This document shows positions 28,001 through 41,193 of a stretch of DNA of 64,000 nucleotides, piece by piece. The stretch is from the NCBI GenBank assembly GCA_035582835.1, contig JAYKAV010000112.1, positions 4,298,586 to 4,362,585 of the forward strand. The letters run 5' to 3'. The first letter of the stretch is position 1, and each line of letters starts with the position of its first letter. The notes beneath the pieces are model-generated. The model ran no database searches and was not told the origin of the DNA. It worked only from the letters and a program-made list of their open reading frames with translations. A program made the translations under genes and the position numbers. The stretch is from Phoebastria nigripes. Lineage: Eukaryota > Chordata > Aves > Procellariiformes > Diomedeidae.

Positions 28001-31000
28001 GGACAACAGATGTCAGATTAGACAGCCTCAGAAACTGAAACATTGCATTCATCCAGAGCAGAGATTCAGTACAAGCAGTAGCAGAGTTAGCTCCCCCATA
28101 GTGCCACAGCTGCGTTTCTCCATCCTGAACATCCAAATACCACTTAGGTATTTGGACATAAAGTATTCCTCCTCAAGTATCAGTCCTGCCTGCTGAAACT
28201 ACCCAAAGAGGAGAAAATTAGGTAAACTGCAGCAGTAGTCTTCACCAACAGATACTAGTACACTGGCAGCTCAAGGCAGAAGAGACCAGTGTTTATACGG
28301 CAACAATTTTCTATCATTATCCAACATGCCAGAACTAGGAAGCTCAAGGTGAAATGTCCCCTGCTGGTAAGACATGAGTTATGCTCCACTCAACACAGCC
28401 AAATACATCCCTGCCTGTCCAAAGCTATTCTTTGCATGTTATCTCTGTTAAATTCTGATAAGAGCAGGTACTTCTAATTCACTCATATTTTCATATTTAG
28501 TACTTTCTTGGGAGTGTAGCTTTCATAGGTATTTAAGACACATGCCCATACCTATGTGCATGCGTATCTTTCCTGGATTTTCAGCTCCCATCCATATATC
28601 AAAGTTGAAACTAATATTAAAGTTTTTAAAGACATACTCCTTGCTACAAAAGTTTTGCTGAGGGACACAGTTCCTTTGCCAATTTGTGACTGTTTCCTTC
28701 CGGGTGTGCAAACTAGCTCACACAAGGTAAAGAAAACATAAAAACACAAGTGCCAAGCTGGCTGTTTGCCAGGTCCTTCTAACAAGAAAGCTGGGTTTAC
28801 AATGTTCAGGTTTTGCCCAGATCTTGGTGAGCTATTACCACCTGCAAAACCACAGAAGGACCTCAACTGACCTGACTATATGTAGCAAATTCACAGCCCT
28901 GGTGCACAGACAGGCAAGAAGGTCTCATGTCAAACAAAGGTGTGTTATGTTAACACGATCCAGTTAAGTTTATGTGTGCAGGCAGTGGTACAATAGAAAA
29001 TCCTGAGGAAATGAGTTATTTTTATTGGCATACCAGGCTACTAGAAGAGGATGGTAGGCTACATACAGACAGGCAGTGTTCACCTTGTAGATCGTTATTC
29101 AAACATACTAGTCCCTTTACTCCCTCTTTTACAGTCCTTTATAACATACCTTTGTTGACCAAACTATTGCCTTAAGCATCTCAGAATCTTCATAACTCCT
29201 ATGATGGCTCACTGATAGCACATACACAAGATTTCAGCAGCACAGACCAACAGCAGCTGCCAAGTTTTAACTAGCTTTCTTTATGGCTAAAAAACCCTAG
29301 TTAAAAGTCAGTGGCCTCAAGTCAGAAATTTTATATTATTGTTTCTTAGGGAATTGTGATACCTTGCAATTTACTTGTTTCAAAGTCTATAAACTAGTGC
29401 CATCCCTTCAAAGATAACAAATCTACCTACCACATGCATATGGGTACTCTTTCATGACTCCAAATCACTTTTGAGCCAAGTAATAACAGTATTTATTTTC
29501 ACAGAAAGAACACGTGTATTTTCTTTAAAAGAGATGTTTTGAAAGGACTAGAAGCAACTGTGAAGAATGAAAGGCTGAAATTAAGTATCAGTGTACAGAA
29601 AAGCAGAAAGAATCCATTTTTGTGTTGTCCCAGTTGGACCAATTGTGTTCTTTCCTCCTCCTTAAAGAAACCCACACACGCACAGCAGAGTAGATACCGT
29701 TTAAAACGATCAAGACTTTTTTCCACTGAGTGTTGCCCACTTTCGGCGTCTGACAAAACAGGATCTTGTGCTTGTCACACACAAATATTCGGTCCAAGAC
29801 GAATTTGGAAACTGCAGTGTGAGAGAGATTTCTCAATGCAGTGTCTCTGCAGACATTCCTGAGAAGCTCAAGTCTTTCCATATGAACCAGGGGTTGGCGG
29901 ATCAGATTTCCAGAAAAAGCTTTTCCAGTTGGCTTTATGAAATGCAGAGAAGAAAGAAAAAACAAAAGTGCAAGAATTTAGTTTTCAGATCAAATTCCAA
30001 AAATCCCCAAACTGTGCATCCTAATGACTCCCAGATTCACGATTAAAACATTGCTATGTATTAACTAAAGGAGTAGCACACAGTTTCCTTCCTGTGCTGC
30101 TGCTGTACCTGTTGGTTTGACTCTGAAGTCATTACGTAGTAGTAGACAGTAGTAAGAGCTTTTCCATACAACAATTTAAGTCCGCTGCAGAGCAGCAGGG
30201 CCTTATCTGTGTGGATACAACATGCCTTGACCAAATATTGGAACTCCCACAAAGCTTCAACAGCAAGTAAGAAAGCTTCTGAAGGGTTGGGACAGGAATT
30301 TCAACAGAAATTAAGCTTTAATCTCTAAGAAGATGGGGCTTAGGGATGCTGACCCATCTGGCTGGGAAAGAAGAATTTAGGATAAGAGTTCTGTGTTGTT
30401 TCCTAGCACCTGTAGGCATTCAGTGTTTCCATTTATCCAAGCTGCAACAAAATTAAGTGGACAAAAATTCACACAATGAACATCAGCGCTTACTGTGGCA
30501 AATGAGAGAAGTAGGCAGGATTCCTCTCCCCAAAAATGGATGAACTGTTTGATATGTCTCATTTTTCTGAGACTAAGACAGGAACCACAACCACCTCTGC
30601 CTCACGATTAGTGGGGAGAGAGGAAAAAGGAGCTTGTCTGATTAACAGGTGATAGGAAATTTTACATTTCTACTGACAACTCTTCCCCCTTCCACTAATC
30701 GATTTACACAGTTGGCAATCCCCAATATCAATACAAACTAGGGGATGTACTGATTGAGAGCAGCCCTGCAGAGAAGGACTTGGGGATACTTATGAATGAA
30801 AAACTGGGTATGCACTGGCAATGTGCACTCGCAGCCCAGAAAGCCAATCATATCCTGGGCTGCATAAAAAAAAAAAATACAAGGCCAGCAGCTCAAGGGA
30901 GGTGATTCTGGCCCTCTACTCTGCTCTGGTGAGACCCCACCTGGAGTATGCATCCAGCTCTGGAGTCCTCAGTACACAAAATACATGGGGCTGTTGGAGC

Positions 31001-34000
31001 AGGTCCAGAGGAGGGCCACGAAAATGATCAGAGGGCTGGAACACCTCTCCTATGAAGAAAGGCTGAGAGAGTCAGGGTTGTTCAGCCTGGAGAAGAGAAG
31101 GCTCCAGGGAGACCTTATTGCAGCCTTTCAATGCTTACAGGGGGCTTATAAGAAAGACAGAGAAAGACTTTACCAGGGCCTGTAGTGACAGAACAAGGGG
31201 TAATGGTTTTAAACTAAAAGAGGGTAGGTTTAGATTAGATATAAAGATATATTATGAGAGTGGTGAGACACTGGAACAGGTTGCGCAGAGAAGCTGTGGA
31301 TGCCCCATCACTGGAAGTGTTCAAGGTCAGTTTGGATGGGGCTTTGAGCAACCTGATCTAGTGAAAGATGTCCCTGCCCATGGCAGGGGGGTTGAGCTAA
31401 ATGATCTTCAAAGGCCCCTTCCAACCCAAACCATTCTGTGATTCTATGATTTTAGGTACAGTGTCCAAGCTACACATGAAAAAGGAANGATTTTACTTTT
31501 TGTCCCAATTCTCCACAAAGAAAAAAAATCTCATTCTGCTTTTTCTGTTCGTTACTCTTCTCCAATATCCCCTGGTCAGAACATAATCTGAACAGCCTGA
31601 TAGATTGCTTATCTGTCAAAACAATTCCTTTTGCATGCAACCAGGATTAATATTATTGTTCTGTGTTTCATGCTGTCAGGAAGTCAAAAGGGAATAATTT
31701 TAGATCCAGAAACCTTATTATCCTCTTCCATACAAGTAAAGGAAGATATTAAAACTCACTACACAGATCTGCCAGCCTTCCACTGAACAAAGTGTTTCTC
31801 CCAAGTATTTTGAGGATAACTTAAATTTCTTTTTTTTTTTTTTTATACACATGAAAACAAAAAGTGTCACGTTTATACAGAAACCTACCTTCCATGCTGC
31901 ATCACAAAAATACTCTAAACAAAAGGTGACTTATGTAAACAATGGAAAAAAACCCCTGGCCTTAGCCCACTGTGCAACTAGTCTCAAATTTACATTTGCA
32001 TTAGGGATTTTCAGAGTTTCCCTGTAAATTAGCAGATACCACATTTGTTCTGCTTTATTGCTGAAAGCACAGAACTATGCATCTAAAGGATCAGCTGGTA
32101 TTGAATACTATTGTGTTCATGTTCTACTTTGGAAAAATGCTGAGATGTGAAGCACAAAGAGCACAAAACATGAAAAAGAAATGGAGACTGATAAAAAGAA
32201 TCAGAGAGACTGGGCAGAGAATTAAAGAGAATAGACAAGACACAGACTTGCCCTCAGGAACCACGAACCTGATGGCTATGGCAAGGCAGAATACACGTAA
32301 TCCAAAATTGGGCCATTACGTTAAAAAGCCTAGCAAAGATGACTGTCCTGACTTGATAAAGGACTGCTGTAACGATTTTCTCCTAGAAATGGAAACACAT
32401 TAAGTTGAATCATTCAGATGAAACAAGACAGCAGGTTACCGTAACAAACTAGCTTTGTGAAGTTAAAATTAATTCTGTTGGCTCTATCTAAATAGAACAG
32501 TCTGAATAAATAATTCCTGTCTAGCAATTCCTTTTAACAACAGGAAGCCCTTACTTAATCTCGTATTTTCTCCCACTCTTTAATACACATAACCCTTATC
32601 TCAACAGTATGCACCTGGAATTCTTCAGGCCAATGTTTTTCCTCTGGCACATGTACCTCCTCCACTTTTGTCACAGCTGTCAGTATCAATGGCTCTTGCT
32701 TGGCACCATAGCCTAAAGAAGGAAGAGAGATAAGAGCATAAGAGAAGGTGGGGGGAAGGCAACTATTTCTGCTTTACAACTAACACAACTGAACATCACT
32801 TTCTGTATTAAGCTTACAAAACATTAGGATTTGTTTCCAAATGGGAAGGTACTAGACAAGACATGAGACAGACTATGAATATTTTAAAGGATGTACTCTA
32901 TGGAAATTTTGGATGCAACTTCAGTTGAGTTTTATCAAAGAAACATGTCCATTCTCTTTTATTTTGGTCTTTTTTTAAACAAACTGTGCAAAGAGACATA
33001 GAAATCATAAATCCAAATATCACGATTGGTAGACAATTGAGTATAACTATATGGACTTGACAGTATGAGATTTTTATTTTTCAATAAACTTCCCAAAGCA
33101 TGTCCAAATAAAAAACTTAATCTATCAGGTTTCTCCTGCCCCTCATATTAGTAGATAGGTTTCTTCTGTTGTAAACTCTTAGACATTATCAGAAGAAAAG
33201 TGTCATTAAGGACCACCTTTTATTTCTTTGGTGCTCTACGTAAACACCTCTAACCAGCAATAAATACAAGATCACCTCTTCCTTTATTACTGGACTGATG
33301 GCCTTCCTTAGAGACTGCCACAACGAAAGAACACACTCAGCTGATACTCTTGTTCTTTTTTAAAGATTTTAGGGCAGCTAATAGTTTGAGACCAAATTGA
33401 AGTATGTAAGGGAAGAACCCTTTGCATCTTTTGCAATTGGTATGCTACAGGAAAACTGAAGAATAACACAAGACTGTAGCTTTACTTTACATGGTGCGGA
33501 AAGATCAAAAATAATTTGAAGCAGCTTTCCCTAACCACAAAGCAAAAAGAACATGATTTCTCCCTGAAAATTTATTTCCATCCACATTGGACTACTTTTC
33601 CCTTCATATAGCTTCTTCTATGAATAATCTTTCTTCGTCTGCATCCACAGTGGCTTACCGTTTTATGGTCGAGAAAACATGTGTACTGCCTATGTCCGTT
33701 TCTTAAGGGAGTACTCTACTCTGCCTACACTGGATTTTAACAAAGGGCACACGTGGAAAAGCAAGTTAAAACTGAAAACAATGTAAGCATCCAAGCAATC
33801 AGCTACAGTAAATATTGTTGTGCACAGCCTTACTTCACAGCATCCTTTTGTAAAATCAAAGTAGTCTGACTCAGTGAAAGAGCAGTTAAAGTATCTTTCA
33901 TTATCACTGGGTAAAAGCATGCCTGCAGATGCTACTAGGGATGATGGACAGAAACTTGCTCCTTCTCATTAAGAAGTTCCTACTGCTCACGCACCCAAGA

Positions 34001-35667
34001 CATCAGTAAAAGGCTTAAACAAAAGAATGTTGATTCATTAAGCATCTGCTGGTTTTGTTCTAGCTGCTAAGTAGACACATCCAAATAAGGACGATTTCTG
34101 ACAAGCCATATTTTATTAAGTTTAGAAGAGTTCCTCCAGGATTGGCCATCCTGTTTGGACTTTCTCCAAAATTCTGTTGGTATATTCACATTACTTCCCT
34201 TCATTAGTCCCAGTACAAACATTGGTATTTCCAACACATACATACACTTAACCACAGTCATGCCTTTGCAGGACTGGAGCTTAAGAAATTATACAATCTT
34301 CTGCCCAGAGAACTATTCAAAGGGGAAGGAAGATTCAGCATAGCGCCCCCCCCCCCCAAAAAAAAAAAAAAAAAAGAGAGAGAGAGAGATTGAGAGAGAG
34401 AGAAATTAGTAAGCCAAGATAATAAAAAGCAAGTAAACGCAAAGGGTGTACTCGAGTAATTTTTTTTTAGAATACATTTTAATCCTCCTGAAAAATTCTG
34501 ATGGAAAGAACCACTCAAAGAATACCTGAGCTGGGAAACAAGAGTTGGCATAGAATGAAATACTGGAAGATTTAACTACCTAACATAAGATCAGCTTATT
34601 TGCAGATGTACTAGGGCTCAAAAACAGCTGGGACCAAGGAAAGCTAAGTTAGCCTACAGTTCTCATCCATAAGACTTGCTGAATAAATGTCCACACAGAG
34701 GTATGCTATTTAAAAAGGTACACCTAATACATTTATCTACTATCAAGTCACCGAAACAAATGGCACTAGTGATGCCAGCGCTTCAAAAGTTACACATTTT
34801 TTGCGTATCTTAGGAAGATGCAGAAATACAGATCTCTCATGACGGTAAGTCATGTCATCACCTTCACCCTAAACTCTCTGTAGGATGGCTTTGTAACAGC
34901 AGCTCCTCAGCAGACAGAAAACTGTAACATGCTGTGTGGTGTCATCAAATGGCTTAAATTCCTCATCAGCTTAATACCATTTGGGCTACTTAAGCTAAGC
35001 AAAAGCCTATAAGCTGTTTGTCAGTCAAACAGCAGACGATAAAACTGAATGCAAGAAGCAGGGCAGAGGTGGCTAGGCTAAGTGCATTGCAAATGAAATA
35101 AAACTTTCCACAAGTTTTACATAATATTGCAGCCACAGGACAAGCAGTCACAAGAGGACAGAAACTAGTATCATATGAAATGAACTCTTTAATTCCTTGT
35201 GAATCTCCTTTGTCTTTAAACAGGTAATTGTGCTCCATTGTTTTGCACGTGAGTTCTACTCCTAGTAGATCAAGATACTGAAACTGAGTGTATTTGAAAA
35301 AACAGACCTCACAAGACAGTACTGCCAAACATGATCCCCTCTGTTCTTAATCACCAAAAAGAGAGACATGATGTTAGATTTGCAGACTTCTACCAAGAAA
35401 AGCAGAAACTGAGTATCAGCACTGTCACTTCTAGAAATTTAGTTGTTCTGTTCTCAATCCTACTGAAGAAGTGGTAACATGCAGAGAACTACTTTGCACA
35501 GAAAGAGTATTTGTGTGAAGCACTATTCAATTTTCTGTTTCACATCAAACATTAAAGTTGAACTTACCATCTGGGTCTTTAAAAGTCAATGTGATAAACT
35601 TGCTAGCAACCATGAACATGAATATCACCCAAAAGCATGCAGCTAGCAGCAGCCACTGGTGGTGCAT
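24473..35667 (-). CDS. CHST10: CHST10, carbohydrate sulfotransferase 10 (HNK-1 sulfotransferase), complete coding region in five exons
   Basis: The coding sequence joins 35667-35568, 32712-32615, 29932-29698, 27046-26941 and 25010-24473 (1077 nt, 358 aa plus TGA). All introns are GT-AG and all junctions stay in frame. The family enzyme sits in the Golgi membrane and transfers sulfate from PAPS to the 3-position of the terminal glucuronic acid of the HNK-1 glycan. Visible parts: a short N-terminal tail with a type II membrane anchor at residues about 5-27; a variable stem to about residue 85; the PAPS 5'-phosphosulfate loop PKVGNTQ at 129-135; the 3'-phosphate motif RDPFERLIS at 191-199; and N-glycosylation sequons at 101, 230 and 318. 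The human protein is 356 aa and these motifs sit two residues earlier; the extra two residues lie in the stem exon. The C-terminus [10 protein letters not shown] is near-identical to mammals. Identification is from remembered family sequence and is very secure. Confidence 0.97.
26941..27046 (-). CDS. CHST10: CHST10 fourth coding exon
   Basis: This 106-nt exon lies between acceptor TTTGTCTAG and donor AACG|GTAAGA. It encodes residues 145-179 plus two bases of codon 180, including [18 protein letters not shown] and [14 protein letters not shown]. The match to mammals is nearly identical with no length change. Confidence 0.95.
29698..29932 (-). CDS. CHST10: CHST10 third coding exon (PAPS 5'-phosphosulfate loop)
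   Basis: This 235-nt exon is bounded by a pyrimidine-rich tract ending ATAAAG and by the donor AACG|GTATCT. It encodes residues 67-144 plus one base. It contains [15 protein letters not shown], the sequon NLS at 101, and [19 protein letters not shown] with the co-substrate loop at 129-135. No other AG lies close upstream, so the acceptor choice is firm even though ATAAAG is not a strong site. Confidence 0.95.
30738..31450 (+). mobile_element. CR1 LINE, 5'-truncated 3' fragment, in the second coding intron of CHST10
   Basis: The fragment reads as the C-terminal part of a CR1 reverse transcriptase with frameshifts. Recognisable pieces are [30 protein letters not shown] and [16 protein letters not shown]. 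It ends with the CR1 3' terminus GATTCTATGAT. An internal A run near 30867-30879 and broken frames show it is dead. It is antisense to CHST10. It differs from the two copies at 42 and 56 kb, so it belongs to another, probably older, subfamily. Confidence 0.9.
32615..32712 (-). CDS. CHST10: CHST10 second coding exon (stem region)
   Basis: This 98-nt exon follows TTCTTTAG and ends CAG|GTGCAT. It encodes residues 34-66, starting GYGAKQEP and ending [10 protein letters not shown]. It aligns with the mammalian stem segment that starts VYSAKQE and ends EEKHIPEELK but is two codons longer, which accounts for the 358 versus 356 aa length. This is the least conserved part of the protein, as expected for a stem. 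The phases (1 in, 0 out) fit both neighbours. Confidence 0.93.
34346..34403. repeat. Compound simple repeat: C12, A18, then (GA)n
   Basis: A run of 12 C (34346-34357) is followed by 18 A (34358-34375) and an imperfect GA tract to 34403. It lies in the CHST10 intron upstream of the second coding exon. The strand is strongly purine/pyrimidine-segregated and the lengths are likely to be sequencing-error prone. Confidence 0.85.
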
Positions 35668-35702
35668 GTTGTCAGACATGAGCCATATAAAGTTGTTGCT
35701 TC
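35568..35702 (-). CDS. CHST10: CHST10 first coding exon with short 5' UTR part
   Basis: The acceptor CCCCTTTCAAACAG precedes 35702 and the donor GATG|GTAAGT follows 35568. The coding part starts at ATG 35667-35665 ([10 protein letters not shown]...), the start used in mammals, with A at -3. Another in-frame ATG lies four codons upstream (35679-35677) in a poor context and would add MSDN. The 35 bases before the main start are 5' UTR. The exon encodes the cytoplasmic tail, the hydrophobic anchor and residues to 33, ending in phase 1. Confidence 0.95.
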
Positions 35703-38700
35703 CTGTTTGAAAGGGGAAAGATTGACACATTAATTATTTTTGTTCCAGTTTAGAAAAATACTTTCCATAACCAAAATGACAAAAGTCTAACATGTATGTG
35801 TGTCATAAAACATAGCAGATTTCATTTCTTACTTTTTGTCCTTTTGGCTGTTTTTTTAACCAACATTAAGGCTGAGGCAATGTAACCGCCGGCTGCTATC
35901 AAAGGGAGGCTTCACCCCTCCTTCACCCCCACGTACACATTCCCGGTCCCCTCCTTGTGCTGGCAATAGCACTGTCTGACTGCTCAGGGAGACAGACCAG
36001 CAAAACCCCTGATTTTTTTTAAAGTGCAGTTTATTTTTTCATTTAACTTTGCGAGACGGCTCATTGTAGGAAAGGAAGGGAGAATGAAGAAAGCTCCCCT
36101 CTCGGTGGTAGCTAGTCAGCAGATCAACAAAGCTGTAACATTAACAGTATTCTTAGTTATCCCAAGTCAGCTCATGACATGTAACACGGAATCCTCCCCT
36201 GCCCAGCCTACATTAATTACAGGCTGGAAGCTACCAAGCTGGAACACTAAGCTTAACCTGACAAAATATTTAAATATATTAATGTCTCTTTATCTTGTCA
36301 CTTTTATTGCCAGCAAAGTATCAACCATAGGTTCTGGAAGATTTTTTAATTTCCATCATGCTAAGCACTATCCACATAAATAGTAAAAAGGGTTTCCTTG
36401 CAGCAGGGCCTACTACCTGTAGCTGCATCCCTGCAGGTAAGCCTTAAAGATAGGACTTCCCCAGGAGTGCAGGAAGGGTTACCCAAACAATTGAGACCGC
36501 AGATTTAATGCGCAAAGAAACCACAGGCAGTGACTGAATCCAAGCAGAGTGAGGATGAGGATACTGCACAGTATTACAAACACATGGTGTCTGCTCTACC
36601 TTGCAGTTTGTAAGTTTGCTGGAGTGCTCTGAGCACTTCTTAGCTTGATTTTAGAAACTGTAATCCTAATAAATTATCTTTTATGCTTAAAAGTTAAGAT
36701 GCAATATAAGGAAACCAATTATAAAAAAGATTTAAGTCCCCAGCCATTAAGAGAAATGTACAATTTTAAGCTACAACTTTCGCTGAATTCCAACTTCTGA
36801 TGTGCAATGCACCCATGGAAGCACTGGGGCTGACACGGAGTATCTGTGAAAGCCCCACTGCAAAATTTAAGCTTCCATAACTTTAAAAAACAACAACAAA
36901 AACCTAACAGCAAACATCACTGCCTACCTACCAAAACCTGAGACTCCTCAGGCTTGAATATTTATCTTGCAGAAATAAACCACCATTGTCTCAGTTGTTG
37001 CTGAAGAGATAAGACACCCGAGGGCCTGAACTCAGGTGCTGGAAAGTTCAAACATAAGCAAATGCTTCCTTTTGAGGATATATATAACATAACTTCAGAA
37101 CACTTAACCAAAGAGGATATAACACAAAAATTTCATACAATGAGATCCTCTCAACAATCCTGTGAGGTTTGTGCTTGTAGCCTCGGAAAGAACAAAAAAA
37201 CAAAACCACCCACGTAACTAGCAATAGGATCAAACTCAGTCCTAAAGTAGCCACATGCAACTTCAATAGAGTCACATCTGCATGGTTTGTGATCACACTT
37301 TCTATACAGCCACTTGAGTGAATTGTCAGGGAACAAGAGAGATGCCCTCATTCCCAGCTAAGATGCTAAAAACATGCTAGTTAATACTTCCAAGCAAACT
37401 TTGTATTAAGTTTTTCAGTCATATACCAGTATTCCACCTTTTTCGTTCCCACAAAGCTTCAATAACAGAAGTGAGCCTGGTTTTGACGTTGTTTCAGCAT
37501 GTCCACCTGCGACATCAGTACTACTGCTACGGGTGCTGATCGCTTTTCCAACTAGCTTTTGCCTTCCAGCACTGCAAATGTTTCCAGGAAGGGTTCTCAC
37601 TGCAGCTGACAGAAGTGAAACGTCTTCAGGGTATGTCGAAAGCCTGTGCAGGCAGACAAGCAGTTCAAAACAGATTTGGGACCCTAAGGAGGTATATGAA
37701 ATGGGTGTGAGGAGGAAAAGAACAGAATGCCTCCAATTAAAAAAACAGAATTCATAATTTTTAGCTAGGATGGCAGTGTTCAGGCCTATTTTTATTTTCT
37801 CAGCGCAATATTTTTCAGTTTAGCTTCTGAGAGGTCCTTTTTTTCCTTCTTTTATGATTTCATTTTTAAGTACTTCTCCTAAAGGCACTGCATTTAGGTA
37901 AAAAGATGCATCGACTGTCTTTCGGACAATTACAGGTGCTGTGACCTCCATAAAGATGATGTTTGTTGTCTCCCATTTTCTGCTGCAATTCCCTAGCTGC
38001 CAACTGCGCATGCAATGTCCAAGCCACATTATTTTTCAACATCGAAAACTGTTGGCCAGGAAGGGCAAATAATACGGTGTGAATTCTAGGGCACTGACCT
38101 CTTTCCAGCTAAGTAGTTCAAAAGTTATTCTCATCCTATCATTGCACTAGTGCAAACTTGCCCCAAGATTCATGCTGAAAACCACCAGGTCTCAATGGTC
38201 CTCATTTTTCAGTCTGCCACAACATCCACCATCTCCCATTTAGAGCACTGAAATTTATCACCTTTGCTTTCAGACATCACAATAATTTGGAAAATTTTCC
38301 AACTCTCACAAATGAGAAAAATGCAAAATAGATGTCAGGACACAAAACGTAGCAACAATATTTTTACTTTTTGGGTAGCTCTGCTAAAACCGTGAGAACC
38401 ATTCAACATACAAAATACAATTTAACCTGCCTTCAAGGCAGCACACTGACAGAAGCTTGCAGAGAACATTCTGCAGGAGGAAAGCCTCTTTCTAACCATC
38501 AGCTGCGGGCTTTTCAGAGACATGACGAATGGTCTGGACCAGACCCTTCTGTCCAACCCAGTACATTTGTTCTACATAAAGAATGACAGAAATGGCCTCC
38601 AACATTCATAGCATCCCTGCTAGTCTGCCCACTTTTATAATGGTGATGGATGCACACCATTGAGTAAGGATTATTGATCTATATCCCCTTATGTAATTCA

Positions 38701-40991
38701 TGTATTGGATTTCTAAGAGTTTGTGTTAAATGACATGGGGAAAGCAGTTTCCATGTGCTCTGACCTGAAAAGCAGTTAGCGCACACAGGACCCTGCTGCC
38801 AGATCCTGTGCTCCAGGGATAGGAGAACAACATTTCAGCCAAAGACACCTATGAACAGTACACTACTTACCTCAAGGACTGGACTCTGAGACCAGGGAGG
38901 GGACACAATTGCAGTCACATCCCTAACAACAACCACTATTACCCTTCAATACATCGAAGCTGAGAGAAAAATATTAAGCAGTTTTGTCTACTCCTTTTTT
39001 TTTTTTTTTTTTATGCGCACAGCAAATCTGCAACCATACTCATTGATGTGAGAGTCTTGTCAGAGGATTTATCATAACATAATTACAATGGCTGGCACTC
39101 TTACTCACTTCTAGCATCCTAAACAAAACTAAATCTGTATCAGCAGCTCATTACCTATCTCAAGAAGCAGAACCGTTCAAAATTATATACAGGAGTAACT
39201 CAACCATTATGCTCACTTAAATGCAATGACCAGTAACATTTTTAAAATAATGTGTTTATGTTGTTTCCCTTTCTCTAGCTTCTTCTTTAATATTTTTATC
39301 GTTTTCACATAGGGTAGTCGCACTTCCTGTTATATCTCTGATCTTACTGCATTTCTGTTGCCTCTCCTGTTACTTATTTTCTAGTGAATACATATACTAG
39401 CTTCTGTTTTTTCTCTTTAATAGTTTCCTTCAGCTTCCAAATGTGTCTTTTACTTCTTGCCTAAAACATTTTTTCTTTACAAGTAGAAAAAACAAGAAAG
39501 CTGTTGAAAGTTTAGTCTGTTTTCTCACAATGAAACATGCAGGGATTTTTCAGGTTGCTGCTTCTCCCTCTTATTGCAATTCTATACTTTTTAGGAGCAC
39601 AAGATCCCCCAAACCCCTCTCTCCATCCATTCCTCTGTCCTTCCCTCCCTGGGCTACTTACCCCAAAGACAAACGGTCACATAACCCTCAGATCAGCCAG
39701 ATGCCAGTTTTGCATGAGCAAAAATGGGATTGCAAACGCACACACAAACATGAACCAAAGATCAGGACACAAAGCGTGGCAGGCTTGACCCATGCGAGTC
39801 AAGGGCTTTACCCTGCAAGTAACACGTTACCTGAAAAAACCACTCGTACTTTGGGGAAGACTGCTGCTCTTCATGTGAACGACAGGACAAAGCGTGGAAG
39901 ATTTAAACAACATTAAAACTCAGTGCACAGCCCCTGCTCTGCAGCTTATGCTGCTTGGATAGAGGCTCCTTGGCAGGACAGTCCCTGCACGCATCGTGAA
40001 TGACAGCGGCACGCCGGTAGTCTCAAACTACCAACTGCTTGCCCATCAGCACATGACTAATGATGTAATTTGAAATGGAACTGGTAACGAAGGCCAAACA
40101 ACAGCCAGCCGGGATACCTAATCCATTTTCATCAAGGCCTCCTTTGTGTTATCTTAAAGTCAAGAGATCTGGACAATTTATTCCACTGTTTAAAAAAATT
40201 TTGGACTAAAATCTATCACACACTCCTTTGGTAAGTTGTGTGGTGCTGCTAAATCTTATAACGTACATTATAACGGGCATTTCTGAAAGCTGGCTCTTCC
40301 TAAGGCTTTCCTCCACCCCGACGGCATTAAGAGACCTATCGTCTCTGCTACTGCTGGAGAGCAGAGTCCCCCCCCGAGCACAATTCACCTGTCAGCAGGA
40401 AGAAAACCAACCACCGGAGCAGCAGCCCCTGCAACAACTGCGTAACCCACCTCAGCCCGGGGCAGGCTCTGCGTGCGCCAGCTCCACGGCCCCCAGACTG
40501 GGAACGGGACCTGCCTCCCCAGCCAGCACACCCGTGCCCTGTTTGACAGACACCAGGTCCGACTCCACAAGCACCCCATGCTCTTCGCAGCTGGGAACGG
40601 CAGCTCCTTCCCCAGCATCGGGGTTTCCCGGGGGCTCCATTCACTGCCCAACAGAGGGGTCCCCGCCAGGAAGACCGGACACGGCCGTGGTCTGACCGGC
40701 ACGGGATGAGCCGAGGCAAGGCGCACCCACAGCCCACAAGGCGGGCTCCTGGGCTAAACAGCCGTAAACTTTTCCCGTTCCCGAGAAGGAAGCAGGGCGG
40801 GCTTCCCCTCACCCCCGGCAGGTAGAGACAACAGACGCCCGCAGCGCTCGCTGGCTTCCCCGCCCGACCGGCCGGAGGAGCCTCTCCCCGGGGCTGCCGG
40901 CTGCCAGGCCTCCCCCCGCAGCCCCGGCCCGGCCCGGCCCCGCCCCGCCCCGGGGTACCGGGCCTCCCTCGCAGCGCCCCCTCCCCGGCTT

Positions 40992-40994
40992 ACC
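40992..40994 (-). other. CHST10: Candidate splice donor of the untranslated first exon of CHST10
   Basis: On the minus strand, GGCCG|GTAAGC gives a good donor with its last exon base at 40994. It would splice to the acceptor before 35702. Other usable donors lie in the island (for example ACAG|GTGAAT near 40388), so this is only the best-looking option. Confidence 0.35.
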
Positions 40995-41193
40995 GGCCCT
41001 CCAGCGCCGCTCCCCGCAGCCTCGGCCCCCCGCGGCGGGGCGCCTCTCCTGCCGGGGGCCCGCCTCACTCGGCGGCGCGGCCGGCCCGCTCAGGCGACCC
41101 CGGCTGCTGCTGCTGCGGCGGCTGCTGCATCCCCCCCCGCCCGGCTGCAGGCGGCGGCGGCAACGGCGGCACCTCCCCGCCCTCGCTCAGCCC

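Noticed and set aside
39443..39916. 157-codon plus-strand frame
   Set aside because: It lies in the CHST10 first intron on the opposite strand, resembles no known protein and has no CpG or splice support.
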